Shown here in pieces: positions 25,518 through 36,334 of a stretch of 64,000 nt of DNA (position 1 is its first letter; the number at the start of each line of letters is the position of its first letter). Source of the stretch: an uncultured delta proteobacterium (GTDB taxonomy: Bacteria > Myxococcota_A > Polyangia > Polyangiales > Polyangiaceae); contig CAIVJW010000214.1 of NCBI GenBank assembly GCA_903906315.1, forward strand, positions 1-64,000. Reading direction: 5' to 3'. The position numbers were made by a program, and so were the translations under genes. A model generated the notes under the pieces. It saw only the letters and a program-made list of their open reading frames with translations, made no database searches and was not told where the DNA came from.

Positions 25518-26888
25518 GTGCAAACCGCCCAATCCGACGTCCTCTCGTTCGTTGGCGACACGCCCGTCCTCGAGGTCACCAAGCTCGACACCGGGCCGTG
25601 CCGCCTCTTCCTCAAGCTCGAGAACAAGAACCCGGGCGGGTCGATCAAGGATCGCATCGGCCTCGCGATGATCCGCGCGGCCGAGGACGCGGGCGCGCTC
25701 GGCGGCGACAAGCGTCACCTCATCGAGGCCACGGCCGGCAACACGGGCCTCTCGCTCGCGCTCGTCGCGGCGCAGCGCGGCTACAAGCTCACGCTCGTCA
25801 TCCCCGACAAGATGAGCCAGGAGAAGATCTTCCACCTCAAGGCGCTCGGCGCCGAGATCATCCTCACGCGATCGGACGTCGGCAAGGGCCACCCGGAGTA
25901 CTACCAGGACGTCGCGCAGCGCCTCGCCACCGAGACTGGCGCGTTCTACGTCAACCAGTTCGAGAACCCGGCCAACGCCCTCGCGCACGAGACCACGACC
26001 GGCCCGGAGATCGTCGCGCAGCTCGGCGGCGAGCTGGACGCGATGGTCTGCGGCGTCGGATCGGGCGGCACGCTGACCGGCCTCTCGCGCCACTTCGCCA
26101 AGGCCATGCCGAAGTGCGAGATGGTGCTCGCCGATCCGGAGGGATCGGTGCTCGCCGGGTACGTGAAGACGGGCGCGCTCGGCACGGCTGGGTCCTGGTT
26201 CGTCGAGGGCATCGGCGAGGACTTCATCCCGAAGATCTGCGACCTGTCGCGGGTCGGCACCGCCTACACGATCCCCGACGCCGAGAGCTTCGCCACCGCC
26301 CGGCTGCTCCTGCGCGAGGTCGGCGTCCTCGGCGGATCGTCGACCGGCACGCTCGTGGCGGCCGCGCTCCGCTACTGCCGCGAGCAGACCACGCCGAAGC
26401 GCGTCTGCACGCTCGTGTGCGACAGCGGCAACAAGTACCTCTCCAAGATGTTCAACGACTTCTGGATGGCCGATCAGGGCTTCATCCAGCGGCCGAAGAC
26501 CGGCGATCTGCGCGAGATCATCGCGCACCGCTTCGCCGATCACACCGTCTTCACGGTCGGCCCCGACGACGCGCTGCTCGTCGCCTACGCGCGGATGAAG
26601 CTCTACGACGTCTCGCAGCTGCCCGTCGTCGAGGGCGGCAAGGTCGTCGGCGTCGTCGACGAGTCGGACCTGCTCGTCGTCTCCGTCGACGACCCGACCA
26701 AGCTCCGCAAGAAGGTGCGCGAGGTGATGGCCAGCCGCGTGCGCACGGTCGACGTGAACACGCCGACGCACGACCTGCTCCCGCTCTTCGACCAGGGCCT
26801 CGTCCCGATCGTGGTCGACGGCGACGAGCTCGTCGGCCTCGTCACGCGCATCGACGTCCTCAACTACCTGCGCCGCAAGCTCCGCTGA
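25518..26888 (+). CDS. cbs: Cystathionine beta-synthase-type PLP enzyme with CBS domains
   Basis: A 456-residue fold-type II PLP enzyme of the cysteine/cystathionine synthase family. The PLP lysine is Lys44 in NPGGSIKDRIGL, the substrate-binding loop is EATAGNTGLSLAL, and the phosphate-binding GSGGTLTGL follows. A C-terminal pair of CBS domains (about residues 333-456, with VTRIDVLNYL at the end) should bind a nucleotide or SAM-like regulator. It condenses serine (or O-acetylserine) with homocysteine or sulfide in transsulfuration; the exact substrate cannot be read from sequence. GTG start at 25518. Confidence 0.9.
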   Translation: MQTAQSDVLSFVGDTPVLEVTKLDTGPCRLFLKLENKNPGGSIKDRIGLAMIRAAEDAGALGGDKRHLIEATAGNTGLSLALVAAQRGYKLTLVIPDKMSQEKIFHLKALGAEIILTRSDVGKGHPEYYQDVAQRLATETGAFYVNQFENPANALAHETTTGPEIVAQLGGELDAMVCGVGSGGTLTGLSRHFAKAMPKCEMVLADPEGSVLAGYVKTGALGTAGSWFVEGIGEDFIPKICDLSRVGTAYTIPDAESFATARLLLREVGVLGGSSTGTLVAAALRYCREQTTPKRVCTLVCDSGNKYLSKMFNDFWMADQGFIQRPKTGDLREIIAHRFADHTVFTVGPDDALLVAYARMKLYDVSQLPVVEGGKVVGVVDESDLLVVSVDDPTKLRKKVREVMASRVRTVDVNTPTHDLLPLFDQGLVPIVVDGDELVGLVTRIDVLNYLRRKLR

Positions 26889-27015
26889 CGCGCGGCAGGA
26901 ACGGCGCCTCGGAGCGGGCCTGCTCGCCCGCTCGCGCGCACGGCCAATCGGCATTGACGTAGGAGCCCCGCCCGTCTCTCCTCCCGTGCGACACCGGAAG
27001 GAGCGTTCAAACCCC

Positions 27016-28377
27016 ATGGCGAGCGGTCACGTCCTCCAGCGGCCCGATGGTTCCGAGCGGAAGATCAGCGGCTACCAGTTCAAGGCTCCGAACCCGAGCG
27101 CGAAGCGCTACGGAGCGGCCTCGAGCCGCGGCGGCCCGCTGCCCCCGAAGGTCGACCTCCGGCCGTACATGACCCCGGTCGAGGACCAGGGCGAGCTCTC
27201 GAGCTGCGTCGCGAACGCCGTGGCAGGCGCCTACGAGTACCTCGTCAAGCGCCACCGCGGCGACGACGCCTACGACGTCAGCCGCCTCTTCGTCTACTAC
27301 AACGCCCGCAAGCGCCAGGGCGCCGAGGGCGAGGACGACGGGTCGATCATCGCGGACGCCATCGAGGGGCTCCGTGAGGACGGCGCGTGCTCCGAGGACA
27401 CGTGGCCCTACGACCCCGACACCGTCGCCGAGGAGCCGAGCGGCGAGGCCTACGAAGAGGCGTCCCAGTTCCTCGTCGAGGACATGCAGCTCGTGGCGAC
27501 CACGCTCGAGGCCTGGAAGGGCGCGCTCGCCGACGGCTACCCGATCGTCTTCGGCCTCTCGCTCTTCGACTCGTTCGACCAGCAGAAGAAGGCCGGCCTC
27601 GTGCCGCTCCCGAGCCCGAAGGAGGCCTCGCGCGAGTCGCACTCCGGCCACTCGATGCTCTGCGTCGGCTACTCGGACCCGGACCGCGTCTTCATCGTGC
27701 GAAACTCCTGGGGCTCCGACTGGGGCGACAGCGGCTACTGCTACATCCCGTACGACTACCTGATGAGCGGGAAGTACAACGACGGCGACTCGTGGATCAT
27801 CCGCCAGCTCGAGAACGTCGACGTCGACGCGGGCACCTGGGGTGACGACGAGTCGCTCATCGGCGACCTCGACACCGAGCTCGGCAAGATGAGCGACGAA
27901 GACTTCCACGCGATGATCGACGCGATGGGGCCGCTGCGCATCGAGACGCGCCTCGCGCAGATCTTCCTCGCGTGCGCCGGCGCCGACGCCGACCTGCCCG
28001 AGGAGGAGCTCGAGGGCATCGCGGAGTACGTCGCCGCCATGCTCGAGCAGCTCGGCTCGCCCTTCGACGCGCAGAAGGTCCTGCGCAACGCCTTCGACAA
28101 GCTCGGCCGCAAGTCGGTCGAGCAGTCCATCCGCCTCTTCGGCGAGCACGTCCCGACGACGATGCTCGCGAGCATGCTCCGCAGCCTCCGCGAGATCGTC
28201 GGCGTCGACGACGTCAGCGAGGAGGAGGAGGCCTTCCTCGCCCACCTCGTCGCGGCCTGGCAGGTCGAGGAGGGCGAGGACGAGGAGTCCGAGGACGAGG
28301 ACTCCGAGGACGGTGAAGAGGGCGAGGACGACGAGGGCGAGGAGGAGGGCGACGGCGAAGAGGAGGAGGACAAGTAG
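27016..28377 (+). CDS. Papain-like C1 cysteine peptidase with acidic tail
   Basis: A 453-residue protein without signal peptide. The catalytic set of the C1A family is complete: Gln58 and Cys64 in VEDQGELSSCVANA, His212 in SGHSMLCVGY and Asn230 in VRNSWGSDWGDSGY. The N-terminal about 45 residues could act as a short pro-region. After the peptidase, about residues 295-425 form a helical domain (LAQIFLACAGADADLPEEEL, then IVGVDDVSEEEEAFLAHLV) that resembles TerB/DUF533-like folds. The last about 30 residues are almost only Glu, Asp, Ser and Gly. AAGGAG upstream supports the ATG at 27016. Lack of export signals suggests a cytoplasmic or non-classically exported peptidase. Confidence 0.85.
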   Translation: MASGHVLQRPDGSERKISGYQFKAPNPSAKRYGAASSRGGPLPPKVDLRPYMTPVEDQGELSSCVANAVAGAYEYLVKRHRGDDAYDVSRLFVYYNARKRQGAEGEDDGSIIADAIEGLREDGACSEDTWPYDPDTVAEEPSGEAYEEASQFLVEDMQLVATTLEAWKGALADGYPIVFGLSLFDSFDQQKKAGLVPLPSPKEASRESHSGHSMLCVGYSDPDRVFIVRNSWGSDWGDSGYCYIPYDYLMSGKYNDGDSWIIRQLENVDVDAGTWGDDESLIGDLDTELGKMSDEDFHAMIDAMGPLRIETRLAQIFLACAGADADLPEEELEGIAEYVAAMLEQLGSPFDAQKVLRNAFDKLGRKSVEQSIRLFGEHVPTTMLASMLRSLREIVGVDDVSEEEEAFLAHLVAAWQVEEGEDEESEDEDSEDGEEGEDDEGEEEGDGEEEEDK

Positions 28378-28403
28378 CCCTCGTCCCCGGGGTCCGGGCG
28401 CGC

Positions 28404-28636
28404 TTGACATGCGGGGGGGCGCCGCGCGAAAGTCCGCGCGCCTGTGCGCCCCCTCGTCGGTCGTCGACTCCGCAGAATACCCCCGCCGCAAGGGGGATCC
28501 GTGCTCGTCGCCGATGCCGCGCCGCGCCACAGGCCACCGCCCTCGCAGCGCTCGCGTACGGCGAGCCCGCGAGCGACGATGCGGTAGGCCGTCGCATCGC
28601 CGCGCTACCGCGGCGAGCGAGGAGAGTGAGAGTCCC
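28404..28636 (+). promoter_or_regulatory. Highly structured leader of the aminotransferase-pckA operon
   Basis: TTGACA (28404-28409) could be a -35 box with a weak GAAAGT 18 bp downstream. The leader then holds a CCCCC/GGGGG hairpin (28480-28496), a segment GCTCGCG (28550-28556) that can pair with GCGAGC (28561-28566) or CGCGAGC (28568-28574), hairpin CGATGCG/CGCATCG (28577-28599) and hairpin TCGCCGCG-CTAC-CGCGGCGA (28597-28616). A competing pairing is GCGGTAG (28581-28587) with CTACCGC (28605-28611). The last hairpin ends beside GAGGAG (28619-28624), 12 bp before the start codon. Mutually exclusive stems next to the ribosome site suggest an attenuator, riboswitch or protein-controlled switch. 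Confidence 0.5.
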
Positions 28637-29853
28637 ATGAGCAGCATCAGTCAGCTGGCCCGGTCGATCGTCGAGTCGCCCACGCTCCGGCTGAACGAGC
28701 AGGCGCGAGTGCTCCGCGAGCGCGGCGAGTCGGTCATCCACCTCGGCATCGGCGAGCCGAAGAACAAGGCGCCGATCGCCGCCATCCTCGCGGCCGCGGC
28801 GCGCCTCGTCGGCGGCGACGTGAAGTACGTGCCGACCGACGGCACCCCGTCGCTCAAGAAGGCCATCCTCCGCTACACCGAGGAGCACTACGACCGCGTC
28901 GTCGCCCCCGAGAACGTCATCGTCTCGGACGGCGCGAAGCAGTGCCTCTTCAACGTCCTCTATTCGATCTGCAACCCGCAGGACGAGGTCGTGATCCTGG
29001 CCCCGTACTGGGTCAGCTATCCCGAGATCGTGAAGATGGTCGGCGCCGTGCCGGTCCTGGTGAAGCCCGAGGACGGCACGTTCATCCCGCGCTTCGAGGA
29101 CATCGAGCGGATGGTCACGTCGTCGACCAAGGCGCTCATCCTGAACAGCCCGAACAACCCCTCGGGCGCCGTGTTCCCGGCGGAGCTCGTCGCGAAGATC
29201 GTCGACCTCTGCGAGCGCAAGGGCATCTGGCTGATCTCGGACGACATCTACCACCGCCTCGTGTTCGACGGGGTGACCGCGCCGCCGAGCTGCAAGTTCA
29301 GCGACAAGGGCCCCGAGGAGACGAAGGTCATCCTCGTGAACGGCGTCGCCAAGCTCTACGGCATGACCGGCTTCCGGATCGGCTGGGTCGTCGCGCCGCG
29401 CAAGCTCGTCGAGGTCATGACCAACGTCCAGGCGCAGACGACCTCGTGCGTCTCGCCCGTGCTGCAGGCCGCCGCCGAGGGCGCGCTGACGGGCCTGCAG
29501 GGCATCGTCGATAGCCTGCGGCTCACCATCCAGAACAACCGCGACGTCCTGATGAACGAGCTCAAGACCTTCTCGGGCGTCAAGGTCCGGAAGCCCCTCG
29601 GCACGTTCTACGCGCTGCCCGATTTTCGCGCGTACTCGAACGACTCGGTCGCGCTGTCGAAGCTGCTGCTCGACAAGGCGCGCGTCGTCACCGTGCCCGG
29701 CCGCGAGTTCGGCATGGAGGGCCACCTCCGGCTCTCCTTCTCGGGGACCGTCAAGGAGGTCACCGAGGGCATCGCGCGCATGAAGTGGGCGCTCGACCCG
29801 TCGTCCCCGAACGACATCTGGATTGGCGACCGCAAGCTCGTGAGGGACTGGCT

Positions 29854-29857
<4 letters not shown>
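28637..29857 (+). CDS. PLP-dependent aminotransferase (aspartate aminotransferase family)
   Basis: A 406-residue class I/II aminotransferase. Residues seen: IHLGIGEP (about 34-41), the PNNPSG motif (172-177), the SDDIYHRL Asp/Tyr pair near 202-205, the Schiff-base lysine Lys239 in GVAKLYGMTGFRIGW and a C-terminal LRLSFSG with the substrate carboxylate arginine. It likely interconverts aspartate and oxaloacetate with 2-oxoglutarate and glutamate. The stop codon overlaps the GTG of the PEP carboxykinase gene (GTGA), which links oxaloacetate supply to PEP formation. A longer frame upstream of 28637 is within the structured leader and is rejected. Confidence 0.88.
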
Positions 29858-31494
<1,637 letters not shown>

Positions 31495-31566
31495 CGCCGT
31501 CGGCGGGGCTCGGCCCGGCGCGCCTCCGTCGTGGCCTCGAGGGGGACGCTGTACTAGGGTGACGGC

Positions 31567-33978
31567 ATGTCCACCGGTTCACCTCCCTCGAGGCCGCCTG
31601 TCGCCGGCGAGACGGACAGCGTCCCGATCCTGCCCCTCCGCAACTCGGTGCTGTTCCCGATGTCGGTGGTGCCGATCAACGTCGGGCGCCCGCGCAGCGT
31701 GCGCCTGGTCGAGGACCTGCTCGGCCGCGAACGCGCGCTGGTCGGGGTGATCAGCCAGCGCACGCCGGAGACGGACGAGCCGACGTTCAAGGAGCTCTAC
31801 GGCGTCGGCACCATCGCCCGCGTGGTGAAGGTGATCCGCCTCGGACCGAGCAACTACTCCGTGGTGCTGAACGGCCTCGGCCGCTTCCGGATCAAGGGAG
31901 CGGCGACCCTCGAGCCCTACATGCGCGCCAAGATCGAGCGCATCCCCGAGTCGCTCGTTCGCGACGTCGAGCTCGACGCGCTCGGCGCGGGCCTGCGCGA
32001 GGCCACGCGCGAGGTCCTGAGCTTGATGCCCAACCTGCCGAAGGACACGGCGGGCATCCTCGACAACGTGCGCGAGCCGGGCGCGCTCGCCGATCTGATC
32101 GCGTCGAACTTCCCGCAGGCGCAGGCGTCGGTGGGCGACAAGCAGGAGATCCTCGAGGCCTTCGAGGTGAAGACCCGCGTGCGTCTCGTGCTCGCGATGG
32201 TCGGCCGTCAGCTCGAGGTCCTGCGCGTGAAGAAGGAGATCTCCTCCATGGTGCAGGAGGAGATGGGCAAGTCGCAGCGCGAGTACATCCTTCGCCAGCA
32301 GATGAAGGCGATCCGCGAGGAGCTCGGCGAAGGCGGCGACGACGACGAGATCGAGGAGCTCCGCGAGAAGATCTTCCGCGCGAAGGTGCCGCCGGAGGTC
32401 GAGAAGGTCGTCAAGAAGCAGTTCGGGCGCCTGCGGTCGATGTCGCAGCAGTCGGCCGAGTGGAACGTCACCAAGACGTACCTCGACTGGATCTCGGACC
32501 TGCCCTGGTCGAAGACGACGCAGGACAAGGTCAGCGTCGCCGACATCCGTCGCTGCCTCGACGAGGACCACCTCGGCCTCGAGAAGGTCAAGCGCCGCAT
32601 CGTCGAATACGGCGCGATCCGCCAGCTTCGCGCCGACAAGCGCGGCCCGATCCTGTGCTTCATCGGCCCGCCCGGCGTCGGCAAGACCAGCCTCGGCAAG
32701 AGCATCGCGCGATCGATGGGTCGGCGCTACGAGCGCATCGCCCTCGGCGGCGTGCGCGACGAGGCCGACGTGCGCGGCCACCGTCGCACCTACGTCGGCG
32801 CGCTCCCCGGGCGCATCCTCCTGGCCCTCAAGAAGGCCGGCACGAAGAACCCGGTGCTCGTCCTCGACGAGGTCGACAAGATGGGCGTCGACATGCGCGG
32901 CGACCCGGCGGCGGCGCTGCTCGAGGTGCTCGATCCGGAGCAGAACTGGTCGTTTCAGGACCACTACCTCGACCTGCCGTTCGACCTCTCCCAGGTCATG
33001 TTCCTCGCGACGGCGAACTACCGCGATGGCATCCCCGCCGCGCTCGCCGACCGCATGGAGATCATCGAGGTGCCCGGCTACACGCGCACCGACAAGCTCG
33101 GCATCGCTCGCGAGTTCCTCGTGCCGAAGCAGCTCTCGGCGCACGGGCTCACCGACGAGCGGCTCGACTTCACGCAGGAGGGCGTCGCCACGATCATCGA
33201 CTCGTACACCGGCGAGGCCGGCGTGCGCGGGCTCGAGCGCGAGATCGCGGCCGTGTGTCGCGCGGCCGCCGTGCAGCTCGCCGAGGGGGTCGACGTGCGC
33301 GAGGTGGTGACGCCCGAGCACGTCGAGGCGGTGCTCGGCCCGCAGAAGCACCACGTCGAGCTCGCCGAGCGCACGCTCTCTCCCGGCGTCGCGACCGGCC
33401 TCGCGTGGACGCCCGGCGGCGGCGAGATCCTCTTCATCGAGGCCTCGCGCATGCCCGGCCACGGCAAGGTCGTGCTCACGGGCAACATGCGCAACGTGAT
33501 GCAGGAGTCCGCCACGACGGCGGTGTCGTTCGTGCGCAGCAAGGCCGTCGAGCTTCACCTCGACGCCGAGTGGCTCCGGTCGATCGACCTGCACGTGCAC
33601 GTGCCGCAGCACGGGGCGCCGAAGGACGGGCCGAGCGCCGGCATCACGATCTTCGCGGCGGTGGCGTCGCTCCTGCTCGGCTGCCCCGTGCGCGGGGACG
33701 TCGCCATGACGGGCGAGATCACGCTCCGCGGGCGCATTCTCCCGGTCGGCGGGGTCAAGGAGAAGCTCCTCGCCGCCCACCGCGCGGGGATCCGCGAGGT
33801 GCTGATCCCCGAGAGCAACCGCCGCGACCTCGAGGACATCCCGGCCGACGTGGTGCGCGAGCTCAAGATCACGCTCGTCTCCCGCGTCGACCAGGTGCTG
33901 TCGATCGTGCTCGAGCCGCCGCGTCCCGCGCCGGCGCAGAGCGTGCCCCCGCCGGCGGAGACGCAGAGCGGGGCCTGA
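31567..33978 (+). CDS. lon: ATP-dependent Lon protease
   Basis: An 803-residue bacterial LonA. The N-terminal substrate-binding LON domain begins PILPLRNSVLFPMSVVPINV. The coiled-coil region includes MGKSQREYILRQQMKAIREEL. The AAA domain has Walker A GPPGVGKTS with Lys373 and Walker B VLVLDEVDKMG. The protease domain has the Ser690 motif PKDGPSAGITI and Lys733 in PVGGVKEKLLAAHRAG. It should be a cytoplasmic hexamer that degrades misfolded and regulatory proteins. Myxobacteria are known to carry more than one Lon (LonV and LonD/BsgA in Myxococcus). Which paralog this is cannot be told from sequence alone. Confidence 0.96.
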   Translation: MSTGSPPSRPPVAGETDSVPILPLRNSVLFPMSVVPINVGRPRSVRLVEDLLGRERALVGVISQRTPETDEPTFKELYGVGTIARVVKVIRLGPSNYSVVLNGLGRFRIKGAATLEPYMRAKIERIPESLVRDVELDALGAGLREATREVLSLMPNLPKDTAGILDNVREPGALADLIASNFPQAQASVGDKQEILEAFEVKTRVRLVLAMVGRQLEVLRVKKEISSMVQEEMGKSQREYILRQQMKAIREELGEGGDDDEIEELREKIFRAKVPPEVEKVVKKQFGRLRSMSQQSAEWNVTKTYLDWISDLPWSKTTQDKVSVADIRRCLDEDHLGLEKVKRRIVEYGAIRQLRADKRGPILCFIGPPGVGKTSLGKSIARSMGRRYERIALGGVRDEADVRGHRRTYVGALPGRILLALKKAGTKNPVLVLDEVDKMGVDMRGDPAAALLEVLDPEQNWSFQDHYLDLPFDLSQVMFLATANYRDGIPAALADRMEIIEVPGYTRTDKLGIAREFLVPKQLSAHGLTDERLDFTQEGVATIIDSYTGEAGVRGLEREIAAVCRAAAVQLAEGVDVREVVTPEHVEAVLGPQKHHVELAERTLSPGVATGLAWTPGGGEILFIEASRMPGHGKVVLTGNMRNVMQESATTAVSFVRSKAVELHLDAEWLRSIDLHVHVPQHGAPKDGPSAGITIFAAVASLLLGCPVRGDVAMTGEITLRGRILPVGGVKEKLLAAHRAGIREVLIPESNRRDLEDIPADVVRELKITLVSRVDQVLSIVLEPPRPAPAQSVPPPAETQSGA

Positions 33979-34033
33979 CCGCAGCGCCGAGGGGCCTGCC
34001 GTCGACCCGCGACCTGCGACGGATCCGCCTCCG

Positions 34034-36334
34034 ATGCGCCCCTTTCTGAGAGACCGCGCCGCGATCGGCGGCGCGGTCGCCGTCGCCGCGGTGATGGGCG
34101 CGGTCGGCTTTCTCCCACTCTTCGGCGGACCCGGCTACGAGAGCGCGCTCGGCGCCGGCCTCGTGCTGGCGATCGTCGTCCCCGTCTGCGTCGCGCTCGA
34201 GCTCTCGACCGTACGCGCGCCCCCGCGCGACGCTTTCGGCCGCGGCGTCGCGACCGGCGCCGCGCTCGCGGGCGTCGCCTTCGCGACGACGATCGCGCAC
34301 GGCCTTCGCATCGGGTTCTGCGACCTCGCCGGGGGCGCGGAGACGTTCGCGCTCGGCCCCGCGGCCGGCGCGCTGCTGGGGGGCGCGTGGGGCGCCGTCG
34401 CCGGGGAGGTCGCGTCGAGGCGCGGTCGGCCGGCCTCGCGCCGCGCCGTCGCGGTGATCGTCGGGCTCGCGGGCCCGATCGCTTCGATCGGCGTGAGCGT
34501 CGCGCGCTTCGTCGGCAGCCCGATGGTGTTCGCGTACGACCCGCTCGTGGGCCACTTCAGCGGCGCGCTCTACGACACGGTCGTGTCGAGCGCGGGCCTC
34601 TGGACGTACCGCGCCGGGTCGGCCGCGACGCTGCTCGCCGTCCTCGCGCTCGCGGAGCACCTCGGCCGCACCGCGGAGGGCCGCGTGGTCTTCCGGTCCG
34701 CCGGTCGCCCGGGCCTCGCGGTCGCCGGCGTCGCCGCGCTCGTCGCGAGCCTCGCCGTGACGGCCTCGGGGCCGCGCCTCGGCCACTGGCACACGGCCGC
34801 CTCGATCGCCGAAGCGCTGGGCGGGCGGCTCGAGGGGGTGCGCTGCTCGGTGGTGTACCCTCGCGGGATGCGCGCCGCCGACGTCGACCGCTTCGCGCGC
34901 GAGTGCGACGCCGACGTGGCCGTCGAGGAGCGGTGGTTCGGCGCCCCCGGGCCCGCCCGCATCACGGCGTACCTCTTCGCCGACTCCGGGCAGAAGGCCG
35001 CGCTCATGGGCGCCGCGGACACGTACGTCGCGAAGCCCTGGCGTCGCGAGGTCTACGTGCAAGCGGGCGGCTATCCGCACCCCGCGCTCGGTCACGAGAT
35101 CGCCCACGTGATCGCGGGCGCGTTCGCGCGCGGCCCCTTCCGCGTCGCCGGGTCGCTCGGCGGGTGGCTGCCCGATCCGGGGCTCATCGAGGGGGTCGCC
35201 GTTGCCGCGTCGCCCGCCGACAGCGACCTCACCGGTCGGCAGTGGGCGCGCGCGATGAAGGACCTGGGTCTCCTCCCGCCGCTCGCGCGTCTCTTCGCGC
35301 TCGGCTTCCTCGGCGAGAACTCGTCGACGGCGTACACCGTGAGCGGTGCGTTCGTGAGCTTCGTCGCCGAGACGCGCGGCGCCGCCGCGATCCGCGCGTG
35401 GTACGGGGGAGAGGATCTCGCCCGCGTCACCGGGGCCTCGTGGCACGATCTCGAGCGCGCGTGGCACGAGGATCTCGACCGCGCCGAGCTGCCCGAGGCG
35501 GCGCGCGCACAGGCGAAGGCGCGCTTCGATCGCCCGGCCGTCTTCGGGCGGCGCTGTCCGCACGTCGTCGACGAGTGCCGGGCGCGCGCCGATCGGCAGA
35601 GGGGCGCCGGCGACGTCGACGGGGCGCTCGCGTCCCTCGCGGAGGTGCGGCGACTCGATCCGGGCGACGCGAGCGCGCGGCTGTCGATCGCGACCGCGAC
35701 CGCGCGCGGGGCGCGGGCGGTCGAGGCGCGCGCCCTGCTCGAGGCCCTCGCGGGCGACGCGACCGCGCCGCGTCACGTGCGCGATCGCGCGCTCGAGGAG
35801 CTCGGCGACGCGGCGCTCGTCGCCGGCGATCCGGCGGCCACCGCCCGCTACGACGAGGTCGCGTTGCGCACGGTCGACGAGGACCGGCTCCGCACGCTCG
35901 ACGTGAAGCGCAGCGCGGCCGAAGGGGCCATCGGCGCCCGCGCGGTCGTCGAGCTGCTCGTGGGCGCCGCCGGGCGCGGACCCGACCGCTTGCGGGCGGC
36001 CGAGCTGCTCGGCGCATGGGCGGCGACCGCGATCGCTGACGGCATGCCGGAGTACCTCCTGGCCCGCCAGCTCACCGCGGCGGGCGAGTGGGCCGACGCG
36101 GCGACGAAGCTCGACGTCGCGATCGCGCGGGGCCTGGCGCTGCCGCGCGTGCGGCGAGAGGCGCGCCGGCTGCGGTTCGTTGCCGCGTGCGCGCTCTCCG
36201 ACGGCGCGGCCGCGCGCGCGGCCTACGAGGCCTACGCGGCCGACCCAGGCCTCCCGGCGGGGCGGCGCGCCGCGGCCGAGGCGCTGCGCGTGCGATGCGG
36301 GGACGGCGACGAGATCGGGAGGCGCACGCAATGA
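34034..36334 (+). CDS. Multi-pass membrane protein with zincin-like HEIAH motif and TPR-like tail
   Basis: A 766-residue protein. The first about 260 residues contain six or so hydrophobic helices, starting AIGGAVAVAAVMGAVGFLPL. The middle part carries a metallopeptidase-like motif GHEIAHVIAG (His354, Glu355, His358) with a downstream glutamate in LIEGVA (Glu386), the pattern of gluzincin or peptidase MA-type domains. The C-terminal about 230 residues are helical with TPR-like spacing (for example DRQRGAGDVDGALASLAEVRRLDPGDA). It is probably an inner-membrane protease or an inactive relative; the substrate is unknown. Its stop overlaps the histidine kinase ATG (ATGA), which suggests a functional pair. 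Confidence 0.7.
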   Translation: MRPFLRDRAAIGGAVAVAAVMGAVGFLPLFGGPGYESALGAGLVLAIVVPVCVALELSTVRAPPRDAFGRGVATGAALAGVAFATTIAHGLRIGFCDLAGGAETFALGPAAGALLGGAWGAVAGEVASRRGRPASRRAVAVIVGLAGPIASIGVSVARFVGSPMVFAYDPLVGHFSGALYDTVVSSAGLWTYRAGSAATLLAVLALAEHLGRTAEGRVVFRSAGRPGLAVAGVAALVASLAVTASGPRLGHWHTAASIAEALGGRLEGVRCSVVYPRGMRAADVDRFARECDADVAVEERWFGAPGPARITAYLFADSGQKAALMGAADTYVAKPWRREVYVQAGGYPHPALGHEIAHVIAGAFARGPFRVAGSLGGWLPDPGLIEGVAVAASPADSDLTGRQWARAMKDLGLLPPLARLFALGFLGENSSTAYTVSGAFVSFVAETRGAAAIRAWYGGEDLARVTGASWHDLERAWHEDLDRAELPEAARAQAKARFDRPAVFGRRCPHVVDECRARADRQRGAGDVDGALASLAEVRRLDPGDASARLSIATATARGARAVEARALLEALAGDATAPRHVRDRALEELGDAALVAGDPAATARYDEVALRTVDEDRLRTLDVKRSAAEGAIGARAVVELLVGAAGRGPDRLRAAELLGAWAATAIADGMPEYLLARQLTAAGEWADAATKLDVAIARGLALPRVRREARRLRFVAACALSDGAAARAAYEAYAADPGLPAGRRAAAEALRVRCGDGDEIGRRTQ

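Noticed and set aside
31579-33780. Long minus-strand frame opposite lon
   Set aside because: It is a GC-driven shadow. The plus strand encodes a complete Lon with Walker and Ser/Lys motifs.
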